Positions 39,858 to 48,366 of a stretch of DNA of 64,000 bases are shown here, piece after piece. A program made the translations under genes and the position numbers. The DNA is taken from NCBI GenBank assembly GCA_018064345.1, contig JAGHVK010000066.1:52540-116539 (forward strand). The letters run 5' to 3'. The notes beneath the pieces were generated by a model. It was not told the origin of the DNA and did no database searches. It saw only the letters and a list, made by a program, of their open reading frames with translations. This stretch comes from Candidatus Cacconaster merdequi. Its GTDB lineage: Bacteria > Bacteroidota > Bacteroidia > Bacteroidales > UBA932. Numbering within the stretch: position 1 is the stretch's first letter; every line of letters starts with the position of its first letter.

Positions 39858-41573
39858 CTACAAAGTTACGGTCATTTCACATTTTTTGCAATCGAAGTGA
39901 AGCACTAATTTCCTGTTGTTGTTGAGCAGGTACAAATCTGCCGCCCTGCCGCACTTTCCCTGTTTCGGGCAGAGGCCCAGTTCCCAGCGAACACAATACT
40001 TTGTCCTCATCAGCTCTCCTTCAAGAGGAGGAACATTTCCCGGGATGTGAGCCTTGTCAACAGCCCATTTACTCCCTTCAGGCTTTCTTATGCTCTCTTT
40101 CTTCAGAATGTCAGCGAGTTCCCTCCTCCAGGCATTGATTTGTGAAACAGTATGGAAATATACTGTGTCGCAATCGACTTTTGTAACGGTGAACGAATAC
40201 TCGCCTGCTCTCTTCCCAAGTTGGGAGAGCAAGGTTGCAGTAGCAAGTTCAGGCTTTTGGGCTGGTGGAGCATCCTCTGTAAAAGATATCCTGGCTTCCG
40301 CTCCCGTAGCGGCCCTGGCTTCAATGGTTGTCCTGCCATTCCGGCTGACGCAGGATACTTCAGCGGGAATGACCCTTTGGGGCATATTCTTCTCGAGTTC
40401 GTGTTCAAACCTGATGTTGAGGCTGCGGAACAGTTCCGTCCCTTTTTCAAGGCCGGAGGAATCCTTTACGGAAAGAATGTTCCCGTCAGCCACCTCCACC
40501 CTCATTCCTTCCACCTGGTCTCCATTCGACACGAAAGAGAGTCCGTCACCGTTTGCAATCTCCACACCTTCAGCCATATCCGTGCGGATTTTCCCACCCT
40601 TTGCCGATATGACTCTTCCTACATATTCACCGAGGGCTTTCGCTGCCTCTCCGCTGTTCCACCTGCCTCGTTCCCCGTCTATCCAACAACTCGTGTAACC
40701 TCTGTTGAATGTAGCGTCAGGATTCGGTACGAACCCTCCCTCAACCGTTCCGAAAGAGGCTTTGCGGTATAGAGGGTTTGCTTCGATGAAACGGTCTATG
40801 ACGTTCCGGTAGTGGCGTACGACATTCTTGACGTATGAGGCGTTCTTCAGACGGCCCTCTATCTTGAAGGAAGATACACCGCACTCCACCAGCTCTTTTA
40901 TGCGGTTGTCAAGGCGGTAATCCTTCAGAGAGAGAACAGGCTTGTCCTTGAGCAGGACATTGCCTTCGCCATCGAGCAGGTCGTACTTCGAGCGGCAAGG
41001 CTGTGCGCAGCATCCCCGGTTGGCACTTCTACCGGTAATCTGCTCACTCAGATAGCATTGACCGCTGTAGCATACGCAAAGGGCTCCGTGTACGAAGAAT
41101 TCAATTTCGCAACTGGTTGCCTGCCGTATTTCCCTTATCCTGTCAAGGGAGAGCTGCCTTTCAAGAATAATCCTCTTGAATCCGCAGCGTTCCAGTTCGA
41201 CGGCCCTTTCCGGTGTTCTGATGACACATTGGGTCGAAGCGTGCAGCTCGATTGGTGGAAGGTTCAGGGAGAGCAGCCTCATATCCTGTACGATGACTGC
41301 ATCCACCCCGGCTTCGTAATACTCCCATACGAGCTTTTCCGCCTCTGCCATCTCCTCTTCTTCCAACAGGGTGTTGAGGGTGGCATATACTCTTGCTCCA
41401 TAAAGATGGGCGTGCCGGCACAGAATCTCTATGTCGCTGACAGGATTGGCTGCAGCAACGCGGGCGCCGAACGAGGGTCCGGCTATATATACAGCATCGG
41501 CACCGCAATCAATAGCCGCGGTGCCGACGGTAAGGTCTCTTGCAGGAGCAAGCAGCTCTAATGCTAATTGCAT
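39858..41573 (-). CDS. U32-family peptidase / RlhA-like protein
   Basis: A 571-residue protein starting at 41573 ('MQLALELLAPARDLTVGTAA'). The U32 signature 'EFFVHGALCVCYSGQCYLS' is exact. Other sequences are 'ADAVYIAGPSFGAR', 'ELHASTQCVIRTPERAVELE' and 'VSSFKIEGRLK'. The C-terminal domain ends with a Cys set ('YCVRWELGLCPKQGKCGRAA', then 'HFDCKKCEMTV'). E. coli RlhA of this family hydroxylates C2501 in 23S rRNA, while others are described as collagenases; the layout is closer to RlhA. Its ATG overlaps the TPR gene stop by 10 bases. Confidence 0.88.
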   Translation of the reverse strand: MQLALELLAPARDLTVGTAAIDCGADAVYIAGPSFGARVAAANPVSDIEILCRHAHLYGARVYATLNTLLEEEEMAEAEKLVWEYYEAGVDAVIVQDMRLLSLNLPPIELHASTQCVIRTPERAVELERCGFKRIILERQLSLDRIREIRQATSCEIEFFVHGALCVCYSGQCYLSEQITGRSANRGCCAQPCRSKYDLLDGEGNVLLKDKPVLSLKDYRLDNRIKELVECGVSSFKIEGRLKNASYVKNVVRHYRNVIDRFIEANPLYRKASFGTVEGGFVPNPDATFNRGYTSCWIDGERGRWNSGEAAKALGEYVGRVISAKGGKIRTDMAEGVEIANGDGLSFVSNGDQVEGMRVEVADGNILSVKDSSGLEKGTELFRSLNIRFEHELEKNMPQRVIPAEVSCVSRNGRTTIEARAATGAEARISFTEDAPPAQKPELATATLLSQLGKRAGEYSFTVTKVDCDTVYFHTVSQINAWRRELADILKKESIRKPEGSKWAVDKAHIPGNVPPLEGELMRTKYCVRWELGLCPKQGKCGRAADLYLLNNNRKLVLHFDCKKCEMTVTL

Positions 41574-42502
41574 TTGAGGGTTGTGATTTGATAGCGGGCG
41601 GCTTCTCCCCATTTTGCATCCTGTGCAATCTGCTTGAAGTAACCGCAAGCCTTTGCATTGTCACCGGCCTTGATGAGAGCATCACCGAGCTGGTAGATGA
41701 TCTGGGCCTTGTCCTTTGCGTTAGGGCTCAAGGCAAGGTAAGCCTCGAAGCCTTCAACGGCAGTCTTGTACTGCTTAAGGCCTGATGCGCTGATACCGAT
41801 AACCTTCTGTGCTGTTGCGTTGTCAAGGAATTCGACAGACTTCTGAGCATTTTCAAGCGCGCCTTTGAGATCCTTTGCCTTCTGGCAGGCAGCGGCTTTC
41901 TTGAGGTAGAGGGTGGAAAGCTGCTTTGAGGCTGCTTCTTTCTCCCCGTTTTCAATAGCTGTCAGATAAGAAGCGGTTGCATCATTGATTTTGCCGGCAG
42001 CGGCCTGTGCCATACCCATACGCAGATATGCAGTTCCGTTTGCAGGGTCGATTGCAATGAGTTTCTTGCAGGCTTCGATTGCTCCTTCGAAATTCTTTTC
42101 GTTCAGAAGAGATCCCACATTTGACAGCATGACCTGAGGGATGAGGGCTTTTGCTTCTTCTGCAACTTCTGTATTGCCGAATTTTCCGGCAAGATCAGCT
42201 GCTTTGCTGAAACTCTTTACTGCTTCGTCTATGTTCTTGTCGTTCACAAGTTCCTTGCCCAAAGAAATGAGAATGTCAGGGAGGATGCTCTTGCACTGGT
42301 CTGCGATATCTTTTCCTTCTTCACCGAGAGCTTCGGCAGCATTGAGAGCCTGCTCGAATGCATTTGCGGCCTCAGACTTGTTCCCCGAGTTGAGAAGAGT
42401 CGCGGCATTGTTGAACATTTCGGTTGTCTTTTCAAGATCCTGTGCGGAGCAGATGCCAAGAGAGCATACTGCAACGGTGAGCGCTAAGAAAAATTTTTTC
42501 AT
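41564..42502 (-). CDS. Exported TPR-repeat protein
   Basis: From the ATG at 42502 the protein has 312 residues: a signal peptide ('MKKFFLALTVAVCSLGICSA') and then a series of tetratricopeptide-like helix pairs ('NNAATLLNSGNKSEAANAFE', 'AYLRMGMAQAAAGKINDATA', 'AKDLKGALENAQKSVEF', 'YQLGDALIKAGDNAKACGYF'). The repeats make a protein-binding scaffold in the periplasm. No enzyme motif. It is the first gene of the unit TPR-U32-holB-ricT-gldH-trmB. Confidence 0.82.
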   Translation of the reverse strand: MKKFFLALTVAVCSLGICSAQDLEKTTEMFNNAATLLNSGNKSEAANAFEQALNAAEALGEEGKDIADQCKSILPDILISLGKELVNDKNIDEAVKSFSKAADLAGKFGNTEVAEEAKALIPQVMLSNVGSLLNEKNFEGAIEACKKLIAIDPANGTAYLRMGMAQAAAGKINDATASYLTAIENGEKEAASKQLSTLYLKKAAACQKAKDLKGALENAQKSVEFLDNATAQKVIGISASGLKQYKTAVEGFEAYLALSPNAKDKAQIIYQLGDALIKAGDNAKACGYFKQIAQDAKWGEAARYQITTLKCN

Positions 42503-42558
42503 TTCGTATAAATTTGTTGTTGTTTCTGTTTTGCAGGATAGTTTTTCAAACATCCTGC

Positions 42559-42590
42559 CAAATTTATGAACTTATGTTTAAATTTGCAAA
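42559..42590. promoter_or_regulatory. Divergent promoter pair: TPR operon / DUF3109 gene
   Basis: CAAATTTA (42559-42566) is TAAATTTG on the minus strand; CAAA at 42587-42590 (TTTG on minus) is 20 bases upstream of it, a good promoter for the TPR operon. TAAATTTG (42579-42586) is a plus-strand -7 box for the DUF3109 gene, with no clear -33. The two overlap in space. Confidence 0.65.
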
Positions 42591-42623
42591 AAACTGAGAA
42601 CGAATTGGCCCGAGGACGTGAAA

Positions 42624-43211
42624 ATGAATATCTCTCCCATTATTCAGATAGGGGACATACTGGTCTCCTCTGAAATCATAACGGAATGTTTTTCCTGCAA
42701 CTATGAAGAGTGCAAAGGCGCCTGCTGCATAATCGGCGAAAGCGGGGCTCCGATGACGGAAGAGGAGTCAGAGCAGATTGAAGCGGCCTACCCCGAGATA
42801 AGCCGGTGGATGAGTTCCCAGGGACAGTCGAAGATATCTGAAACAGGCTTCTTCGAGATTGACTCAGATGGTGACATTGTCACCCCTCTACTGGGCAACA
42901 GTGAAGAATGTGCCTACACACGCTTTGAAAACGGGAGCTGCTTCTGTGCCATAGAACGTTGCCACTGTGCGGGCGGATGCAGGTTCATCAAGCCATTGTC
43001 GTGCCGTCTCTATCCAATCAGGGCTTCAGTTCTGTCGAATGGCCTGACTGCATTGAACCTTCACAGATGGGATATCTGCCGTGGGGCTTTTGAAAAGGGA
43101 CGCCGTGAAGGCGTGCGGGTATATCAGTTCCTTGAGAAACCTCTTGTAGATGCCTTCGGAGAAGATTTCTACCGGGAGCTGTCAATTGCGGCCGATATGT
43201 TCAAAGAGTAG
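42624..43211 (+). CDS. DUF3109-family Cys-rich protein
   Basis: A 195-residue cytoplasmic protein with many Cys: 'CFSCNYEECKGACC', 'CAYTRFENGSCFCAIERCHC', 'CRFIKPLSCRLYPIR' and 'DICRG'. This is the DUF3109 pattern, related to the YkgJ-type proteins that likely hold zinc or an iron-sulfur cluster. Function unknown. A GAGGA site 8 bases before the ATG at 42624 favours it over the GTG at 42618. Confidence 0.85.
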   Translation: MNISPIIQIGDILVSSEIITECFSCNYEECKGACCIIGESGAPMTEEESEQIEAAYPEISRWMSSQGQSKISETGFFEIDSDGDIVTPLLGNSEECAYTRFENGSCFCAIERCHCAGGCRFIKPLSCRLYPIRASVLSNGLTALNLHRWDICRGAFEKGRREGVRVYQFLEKPLVDAFGEDFYRELSIAADMFKE

Positions 43212-43227
43212 GAATCTGTTTAGAAAA
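43211..43227 (+). repeat. Recurrent boundary motif, degenerate copy
   Basis: GGAATCTGTTTAGAAAA starts on the last base of the DUF3109 stop codon. A second degenerate copy in the other orientation (minus strand GAACCTGCATTGAAAC) lies at 43245-43260 in the same gap, so the two face each other. Confidence 0.5.
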
Positions 43228-43271
43228 GAGCAAAAAATCAGACAGTTTCAATGCAGGTTCTTTATTTTTCT

Positions 43272-43304
43272 TTTGGTAGTTGGTGAATAATTTACTTAAC
43301 TTTG
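43272..43304 (+). promoter_or_regulatory. Probable promoter of the YegP-like gene
   Basis: TTTG (43272-43275), a 21-base gap, TAACTTTG (43297-43304). This gives a leader of about 35 bases before the ATG at 43346. Confidence 0.6.
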
Positions 43305-43345
43305 TCAGAGAGAAAGTCCATTATATCACAACATTATAAACTACT

Positions 43346-43675
43346 ATGGGAAAATTTGAAGTATCAGTTCGCAAGAACGGCGAGTTCCAGTTCAATCTGA
43401 AAGCCACCAACGGACAGGTAATCCTCAGCAGCGAGGGTTACACAACCAAGGCCGCCTGCCTCAACGGTGTGGAATCTGTTAAGAAAAATGCAATTGAAGA
43501 GAAGCGTTTCGAAAAGAAGACCGCTGCCAACGGCAAGTCCTATTTCGTGCTCAAGGCTACCAACGGTCAGGTAATCGGCCAGAGCCAGATGTACGCTTCT
43601 GAAAAAACCCGCGACAACGGTATTGCATCAGTGGCAAAGAACGCTCCTGACGCTCCGGTAGTGGAAATCATATAA
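43346..43675 (+). CDS. YegP-family protein (two DUF1508 repeats)
   Basis: A 109-residue cytoplasmic protein made of two DUF1508 units: 'GKFEVSVRKNGEFQFNLKAT' and 'KSYFVLKATNGQVIGQSQMY', each followed by a short helix with 'CLNGVESVKKNA' or 'TRDNGIASVAKNA'. Small beta-alpha protein of unknown function, often highly expressed under stress. A strong terminator follows. Confidence 0.9.
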   Translation: MGKFEVSVRKNGEFQFNLKATNGQVILSSEGYTTKAACLNGVESVKKNAIEEKRFEKKTAANGKSYFVLKATNGQVIGQSQMYASEKTRDNGIASVAKNAPDAPVVEII

Positions 43676-43697
43676 TCCGCTGCCTTTCCGACAGATA

Positions 43698-43725
43698 AAA
43701 GATGGCCCGCAAGCCATCTTTTTTT
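43698..43725. terminator. Terminator between convergent YegP-like and MFS genes
   Basis: AAAGATGGC, loop CCGCAA, GCCATCTTT, then four more T. Nine base pairs. On the minus strand the stem is also followed by TTTT, so it may stop transcripts from both sides. Confidence 0.85.
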
Positions 43726-43738
43726 GTTCCGGGCCGGA

Positions 43739-44920
43739 CTATCTCAACTTGTTCCTTTCGAAATGGGACCTCGTCTGGAGGAAATAATGGGCTACTCCCG
43801 CAGCGTTTATTGCGAATGCCACCCAGAAAGCGCAATGGTAGCCTACTCGTTCTGCCGCCAGTCCTCCGGCAAGGATTCCGAGACCTACCCCGGCATCCCA
43901 CGCAGTGAGGGTGGAGGAGTTGGCCGTGCCTCTCTTGTTGTGCTCTGCAAGATTGATGAACATCGTCTGCAGTGCCGGGTACATGTGCCCGTTGCCCAGT
44001 CCGATGACAAACGGAGCAAGATAGTATCCTATGGGATTATGGAGCGCTGCGAACAGGCAATATCCGCACAGCGATATGCAGATGCCGACCGAGGCGTTGT
44101 GAGAGACGCGGTTGTGCTTCAGACCTTTTGCTCCGGTAAGGCGGGAGAGTATCAGGCCGATTGCAAGGAATGTGAAGAACAGTCCGGTACCTTCCTCCAT
44201 TCCGAGCTCCTCTTTCCCGTAAATTGCGACATAAGTGGAAATCACTCCGTAAGAGAAGGCAAAACAGGCCATCGATATTGCTTCCGGCCAGCCTTTCAGA
44301 AGAAAGAATCTGTCGAGGGACAGTACCTTCTTCTCAGGCACGAAGTCTCTCCTTGGAAGTTTGATGGTGCTGTCCACCACGAGGCCGATGAAGGAAATGA
44401 CAAGCGACAGCCACAGCAGGGCCTTGAAATTGCCGTCAAACGCCTGAAGGACATATATTGCCGCCACAGGTCCAAGCACATTCGCAAGGTTGTTGCTCAG
44501 GCCGTAATATCCGATGCCTTCGGCTCTGCACCCAGGAGAGAGGACATCTATAGCCACTGTGTTGGCCGCTACGGTAGTAGCTCCGAAAGGCGCTCCGTGG
44601 AGCGTGCGGAATATGGTGAACATAGTCAGGGAGCCGGCTATCAGATATCCTCCGAAGAGTGCTGCGAAGAGGAAGTAGCAGACCATAAGAACGGCCTTCC
44701 TTGGATAGCTGTCCACGAGATAGCCGCTGAAAGGTCTGATGGCGAGCGCCATCACGGTATAGCCGGCGAGCGCGAAGCCTATGGTTTCCTTGTCTGCTCC
44801 GAAAGTTTCGTTCAGATACAACGGAAGAAGAGGTACGATGAGCATGAATGAAAAATAGATCAGGAAATTCCCGATCCATATTTTCAGATAGTTGCCGGTC
44901 CAGACCCTGTCCTGCGTCAT
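43739..44920 (-). CDS. Major facilitator superfamily transporter
   Basis: A 393-residue protein with twelve membrane segments. The loop 2-3 motif is 'RPFSGYLVDSYPRKAVLM'; helix 4-5 reads 'FRTLHGAPFGATTVAANTVA'. It resembles the sugar/drug efflux branch; the substrate is unknown. Its ATG overlaps the stop of the small membrane protein before it (TAATG), so they are co-translated. Confidence 0.9.
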   Translation of the reverse strand: MTQDRVWTGNYLKIWIGNFLIYFSFMLIVPLLPLYLNETFGADKETIGFALAGYTVMALAIRPFSGYLVDSYPRKAVLMVCYFLFAALFGGYLIAGSLTMFTIFRTLHGAPFGATTVAANTVAIDVLSPGCRAEGIGYYGLSNNLANVLGPVAAIYVLQAFDGNFKALLWLSLVISFIGLVVDSTIKLPRRDFVPEKKVLSLDRFFLLKGWPEAISMACFAFSYGVISTYVAIYGKEELGMEEGTGLFFTFLAIGLILSRLTGAKGLKHNRVSHNASVGICISLCGYCLFAALHNPIGYYLAPFVIGLGNGHMYPALQTMFINLAEHNKRGTANSSTLTAWDAGVGLGILAGGLAAERVGYHCAFWVAFAINAAGVAHYFLQTRSHFERNKLR

Positions 44921-45411
44921 TATTCCTGATCCTCCTGAGGACCGTCCGCTTTTTGAATCTTGAAAGAGAGGATGCTCTGCACGCGCATCACATCTTTCCT
45001 GTAGCCTTCGATGACGATAGGATTTCCGGATATGTCCATTGTTATGCGGTCTTCAAAGAAGAGACGGAGGAGGCGCTGGACCATTTTTTCCTGACGGAAG
45101 GTGACAACACCCTCCTCGGCTTTTTCTACCTTGTAGCCCAAGTCGCTCATAGCCTCTTCAATAAGAGTGCGGTACTCGGCATAATCCTTGTTGATGTATA
45201 TCTTGCGCTTGAAGAAAGACACAGCCGGATAGACTGCACCGAACACAGCGAAGAAGCAGAGAAGTTTAGGGAAAGAGCCTTCCTCGAACATGTCCGTAAA
45301 GGAGAGCCCTGCTTTCTTCTGGCTTGAGAAGATGAACAGCACTGAAACGATGAGGGTGAATATTACTGCAAAATAGAGAATTGATTTGAGAGCGCGGATA
45401 AAGTATTTCAT
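44920..45411 (-). CDS. Two-TM membrane protein of unknown function
   Basis: From the ATG at 45411 the protein has 163 residues. Two membrane segments ('ILYFAVIFTLIVSVLFIF' and 'LLCFFAVFGAVYPAVSFF') are followed by a soluble domain with 'DLGYKVEKAEEGVVTFRQEK' and a basic end. I do not recognise a named family. Overlaps the MFS gene by one base. Confidence 0.7.
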   Translation of the reverse strand: MKYFIRALKSILYFAVIFTLIVSVLFIFSSQKKAGLSFTDMFEEGSFPKLLCFFAVFGAVYPAVSFFKRKIYINKDYAEYRTLIEEAMSDLGYKVEKAEEGVVTFRQEKMVQRLLRLFFEDRITMDISGNPIVIEGYRKDVMRVQSILSFKIQKADGPQEDQE

Positions 45412-45434
45412 TGTTGAACCTCTTTTTAATATCG

Positions 45435-45454
45435 CAAATTTATGCTTATTTTTG
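45435..45454. promoter_or_regulatory. Divergent -7 boxes
   Basis: CAAATTTA (45435-45442) is TAAATTTG on minus, 23 bases before the small membrane protein ATG. TATTTTTG (45447-45454) is a plus-strand -7 box for the coiled-coil gene at 45524. Four bases separate them. No clear -33 boxes. Confidence 0.5.
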
Positions 45455-45523
45455 CAAATATGAACAGGTTTCAAGAAAGACTTGAGAGTGACTGATAAAG
45501 GGATTTCATAAAAAGAACAGAAT

Positions 45524-46474
45524 ATGTACGAATTTGATGACGAAATGCTGGAGTTCGAGAAGGAACATCCGGCCAAAGGGAATAACAGGAATTACGGTAA
45601 CTCAGGAAACAATGGCGGCGGAGGAATGAAAGCTGCCACCATTGTGCTTGGAGTGATAGCAGCCCTGCTGATAGGCGTGCTGGCATACGTATGGCTCACG
45701 AAGAACGCACTTGTCAGGGAGCTCAACATTGAAAAGGAAAATCTTACCGAGGAACTGGTTGCCCTGCAGAGCGATTACGAGAGCCTGAGCACGGAGAACT
45801 CCGAACTCAATGACTCCCTCACTGTGGAGAAAGAGAAAGTGGGGCAGCTCATAGAACGCCTTCAGAAGACTGAGGCAACCAACAGGGCCAAGATCCGTCA
45901 GTATGAGAAGGAGCTCGGAACACTCCGCTCTATAATGAAGAGCTACATCCATCAGCTCGACTCACTGAATACGCTCAATACCGAACTGCGTGCAGAGGCT
46001 TCCGAAGCCCGCAAGGCGGCACAGGAGAGCCGTCAGCAATACGAGAACCTCCGCACACACACCGACGAACTTTCGAAGCGTGCGAGTGCTGGCGCCGTCG
46101 TCAAGGGACGCGGGGCAGTCCTTTCTGCCATCAACTCTTCAAACAAGGCCACCGACCGCAGCAGCCGTGTGCAGAAGTTGAAGGCTTGTATAAGCCTTAT
46201 CGAAAATTCAATTGCCGAGAAGGGCTTCCGTACGGTTTATATCCGTGTCAAGGGCCCTGACGGAATACTTCTCGCCACCGACAGTCAGAACATCTTCACC
46301 TGCGAGGGCGAACAGATGATTTATTCAGCCTCCCGTGAGGTCGATTACCAGGGCGACGAGGTTGAAATATGCATCTATTTCGCAAACCCTCAGGGTTTTG
46401 TAAAGGGCGTTTATTCAGTGGATATCTACACTGACGAGGCAAAACTCGGCTCAGCTGACCTTCTGCTCAAATAA
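45524..46474 (+). CDS. Membrane-anchored coiled-coil protein, unknown function
   Basis: A 316-residue protein. A short polar N-terminus rich in Asn and Gly ('KGNNRNYGNSGNNGGGG') comes before one membrane segment ('ATIVLGVIAALLIGVLAYVW', about residues 38-58), a long coiled coil (about 60-180, heptads of L, E and K), and a C-terminal beta domain ('FRTVYIRVKGPDGILLATD', 'GVYSVDIYTDEAKLGSADLL'). The layout suggests an inner-membrane anchor with a periplasmic sensing or scaffold domain. The hemW gene begins 8 bases later. Confidence 0.75.
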   Translation: MYEFDDEMLEFEKEHPAKGNNRNYGNSGNNGGGGMKAATIVLGVIAALLIGVLAYVWLTKNALVRELNIEKENLTEELVALQSDYESLSTENSELNDSLTVEKEKVGQLIERLQKTEATNRAKIRQYEKELGTLRSIMKSYIHQLDSLNTLNTELRAEASEARKAAQESRQQYENLRTHTDELSKRASAGAVVKGRGAVLSAINSSNKATDRSSRVQKLKACISLIENSIAEKGFRTVYIRVKGPDGILLATDSQNIFTCEGEQMIYSASREVDYQGDEVEICIYFANPQGFVKGVYSVDIYTDEAKLGSADLLLK

Positions 46475-46482
46475 CAGCCCTG

Positions 46483-47547
46483 ATGGCCGGCATATACGTC
46501 CATTTCCCTTTTTGCAGCGCGAGGTGCATCTACTGTGATTTCTACTCCCGCGTAAGGAAGGACAAGACCGGATATACAGAAGCATTGGTTGCGGAAATAT
46601 CCGCAAACAGAGATTTTTTCAGAAGCGTCTCTCCCTCCACACTCTATTTCGGGGGAGGGACGCCTTCTCTGTTCCCGGTCGAGGACCTCGAACTTGTAGC
46701 ACAGTCAGCCCGTGAGACATTCTCGGTCGGAAGGTTCGATGAATTTACGATAGAGGTGAATCCTGATGACGTGACTGCCGGGAAGACAGCCCGCTGGCTG
46801 TCAATGGGGGTGAACCGTATCAGCATGGGAGTTCAGTCATTCGATGACCGTCATCTGAAATGGATGAAGCGCAGGCATACCGCCCGGCAGGCGGAGGAAG
46901 CCTTCAGGACGTTGCGTGCAGAAGCCCCCGGAGCAGCCCTTTCCATTGATCTGATTTTCGGTTTTGATGGTTTGTCGGATGAAGATTGGAAAGCAACGAT
47001 CAACCGTGCAATGGCCCTCAGACCTGACCATATCTCCTGCTACCAGATGACGGGCCGCTATGCTTCATCTTCGGAAGAGGCCTGCTTCAGGCAGTACGGC
47101 ATCCTTCAGGCTATCCTGACGGCAGAAGGCTACGAGCAGTATGAAATATCCAACTATGCTCTTGAAGGCTGCCGTTCTCTTCATAACAGCGGATACTGGA
47201 AGAGGACACCATATCTTGGCGTGGGGGCTGCGGCACACTCTTTCGACGGCTTGAGAACCCGGCGCTGGAACGTCTCGGACATTGACCGTTACATTGCGGG
47301 AGAGAAGCCCGGTTTTGAATTGCTTACCGACGAAGAGATTCTGGAGGAGACGGTTATGCTTTCTCTGAGAACTGCCGAAGGACTGGACCTGTCCCTCGTT
47401 CCGGAACGATATCTCACAGAAATGAGACCGGCCCTGGAGCGTCTCTCCAAGGCCGGTGATATAGTCCTTTGCGGCAATCTCCTGAAAATCCCTCCAGAAA
47501 GGCTGTTCGTCTCTGACTGGATTGTCAGCCGTTTGCTTGCGTATTAG
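46483..47547 (+). CDS. hemW: HemW-type radical SAM protein (coproporphyrinogen dehydrogenase-like)
   Basis: A 354-residue radical-SAM protein. The 4Fe-4S site is 'CSARCIYCDFYS' (CxxxCxxC); 'YFGGGTPSLFP', 'EVNPDDVT' and 'GVNRISMGVQSFDDRHLKWM' are typical. HemW resembles HemN but works as a heme chaperone, delivering heme to respiratory enzymes, rather than as an oxidase. Its 3' end overlaps the convergent sdhC by 4 bases, which is fitting since sdhC codes for a heme-b protein. Confidence 0.88.
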   Translation: MAGIYVHFPFCSARCIYCDFYSRVRKDKTGYTEALVAEISANRDFFRSVSPSTLYFGGGTPSLFPVEDLELVAQSARETFSVGRFDEFTIEVNPDDVTAGKTARWLSMGVNRISMGVQSFDDRHLKWMKRRHTARQAEEAFRTLRAEAPGAALSIDLIFGFDGLSDEDWKATINRAMALRPDHISCYQMTGRYASSSEEACFRQYGILQAILTAEGYEQYEISNYALEGCRSLHNSGYWKRTPYLGVGAAAHSFDGLRTRRWNVSDIDRYIAGEKPGFELLTDEEILEETVMLSLRTAEGLDLSLVPERYLTEMRPALERLSKAGDIVLCGNLLKIPPERLFVSDWIVSRLLAY

Positions 47548-48221
47548 CAACAGCAGCAGTAACCTGCAACGCGGCAGTGTGCTACGATGGCTGTGACAGC
47601 GAAGCCGAACATAATGATTGTCACGAAGATATTTGCAATCCATTTCCAGCGGTTGAACCACTTTTCATTGTTCCATCCGATGGTTTGGAATGCGCTCCAG
47701 AAACCGTGGGTGAGGTGGAACCAAAGTGCAGCGAACCATACTACGTAGAGGATGGTAACGTAAAGGCTTCCGAATGTGGCGGCCATCAGGTCGTTAGGAT
47801 TTGCCACTTCCCCTCCTGCCCAGTCGGCGAGCTGCATCTTTGCCCAGAAATCAGTGAGGTGAAGAGCGATTCCCAAAAGCACTATCAGGCCAAGGATGAA
47901 CATGTTGCGTGCTGACCAGCTGTCAGTGGCAGCCTTGTTCGGAACTGCGTATCTCTGTGTTCCGCGTGCCTTCTTGTTGCTGATGGTGAGGATGAAAGCA
48001 TAGATGATGTGAATCACGAAGCCGGCTGCGAGGATTGGAACCATTATTCCCACGATAGGGAGAGCCATGAAGTCGCAGACTGCCTGGAAAGTTTCACCGC
48101 TGGCATCGAACACGGATGTCAGGTTCAAACTCATGTGCAGGATCAGGAACAGGATTAGGAACAAACCGGTAATGCTCATTATCAGTTTCTTTCCGATGGA
48201 AGATGTGAATATGTTTGCCAT
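47544..48221 (-). CDS. sdhC: Succinate dehydrogenase / fumarate reductase cytochrome b subunit
   Basis: A 225-residue integral membrane protein with five membrane segments. It begins 'MANIFTSSIGKKLIMSITGL' and has His residues suited to bind heme ('LFLILHMSLN' H29, 'GFVIHIIYAF', 'IALHLTDFW', 'ALWFHLTHGFWS'). This is the di-heme b558 type found with SdhAB or FrdAB in Bacteroidota. The catalytic subunits are not adjacent; the gene stands alone and ends against hemW. The C-terminus ends in 'GYCCCC', an unusual run of four Cys. Confidence 0.9.
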   Translation of the reverse strand: MANIFTSSIGKKLIMSITGLFLILFLILHMSLNLTSVFDASGETFQAVCDFMALPIVGIMVPILAAGFVIHIIYAFILTISNKKARGTQRYAVPNKAATDSWSARNMFILGLIVLLGIALHLTDFWAKMQLADWAGGEVANPNDLMAATFGSLYVTILYVVWFAALWFHLTHGFWSAFQTIGWNNEKWFNRWKWIANIFVTIIMFGFAVTAIVAHCRVAGYCCCC

Positions 48222-48261
48222 AGTTTTGATTGTTTGTATTTCAATGACGTAAAATTGTCTG

Positions 48262-48269
48262 CAAATATA
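48262..48269 (-). promoter_or_regulatory. Probable -7 box of sdhC
   Basis: CAAATATA on plus is TATATTTG on minus, 40 bases before the sdhC ATG. No clear -33 box. A copy of the boundary motif (GAAACTGTTTTGAATT, 48271-48286) lies just upstream of it. Confidence 0.5.
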
Positions 48270-48270
48270 A

Positions 48271-48286
48271 GAAACTGTTTTGAATT
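48271..48286 (+). repeat. Recurrent boundary motif, near copy
   Basis: GAAACTGTTTTGAATT, two bases off the consensus, in the divergent gap between sdhC and pyrH. Confidence 0.5.
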
Positions 48287-48309
48287 AGGCACTGTTTCCG
48301 GGTGTGATG

Positions 48310-48340
48310 TTGTGAAAATCATAATAAATGGTTACTTTTG
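48310..48340 (+). promoter_or_regulatory. Promoter of pyrH
   Basis: TTG (48310-48312), a 20-base gap, TACTTTTG (48333-48340). The leader would be about 20 bases. Followed by pyrH, frr, aroG-type and smpB genes. Confidence 0.65.
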
Positions 48341-48366
48341 TTTGATAATCAAAATTCGCAGATACA

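Noticed and set aside
43724-44851. 375-codon frame on the plus strand
   Set aside because: It is antisense to the MFS transporter and begins inside the terminator region; low-quality composition rich in Arg, Glu and Gln.
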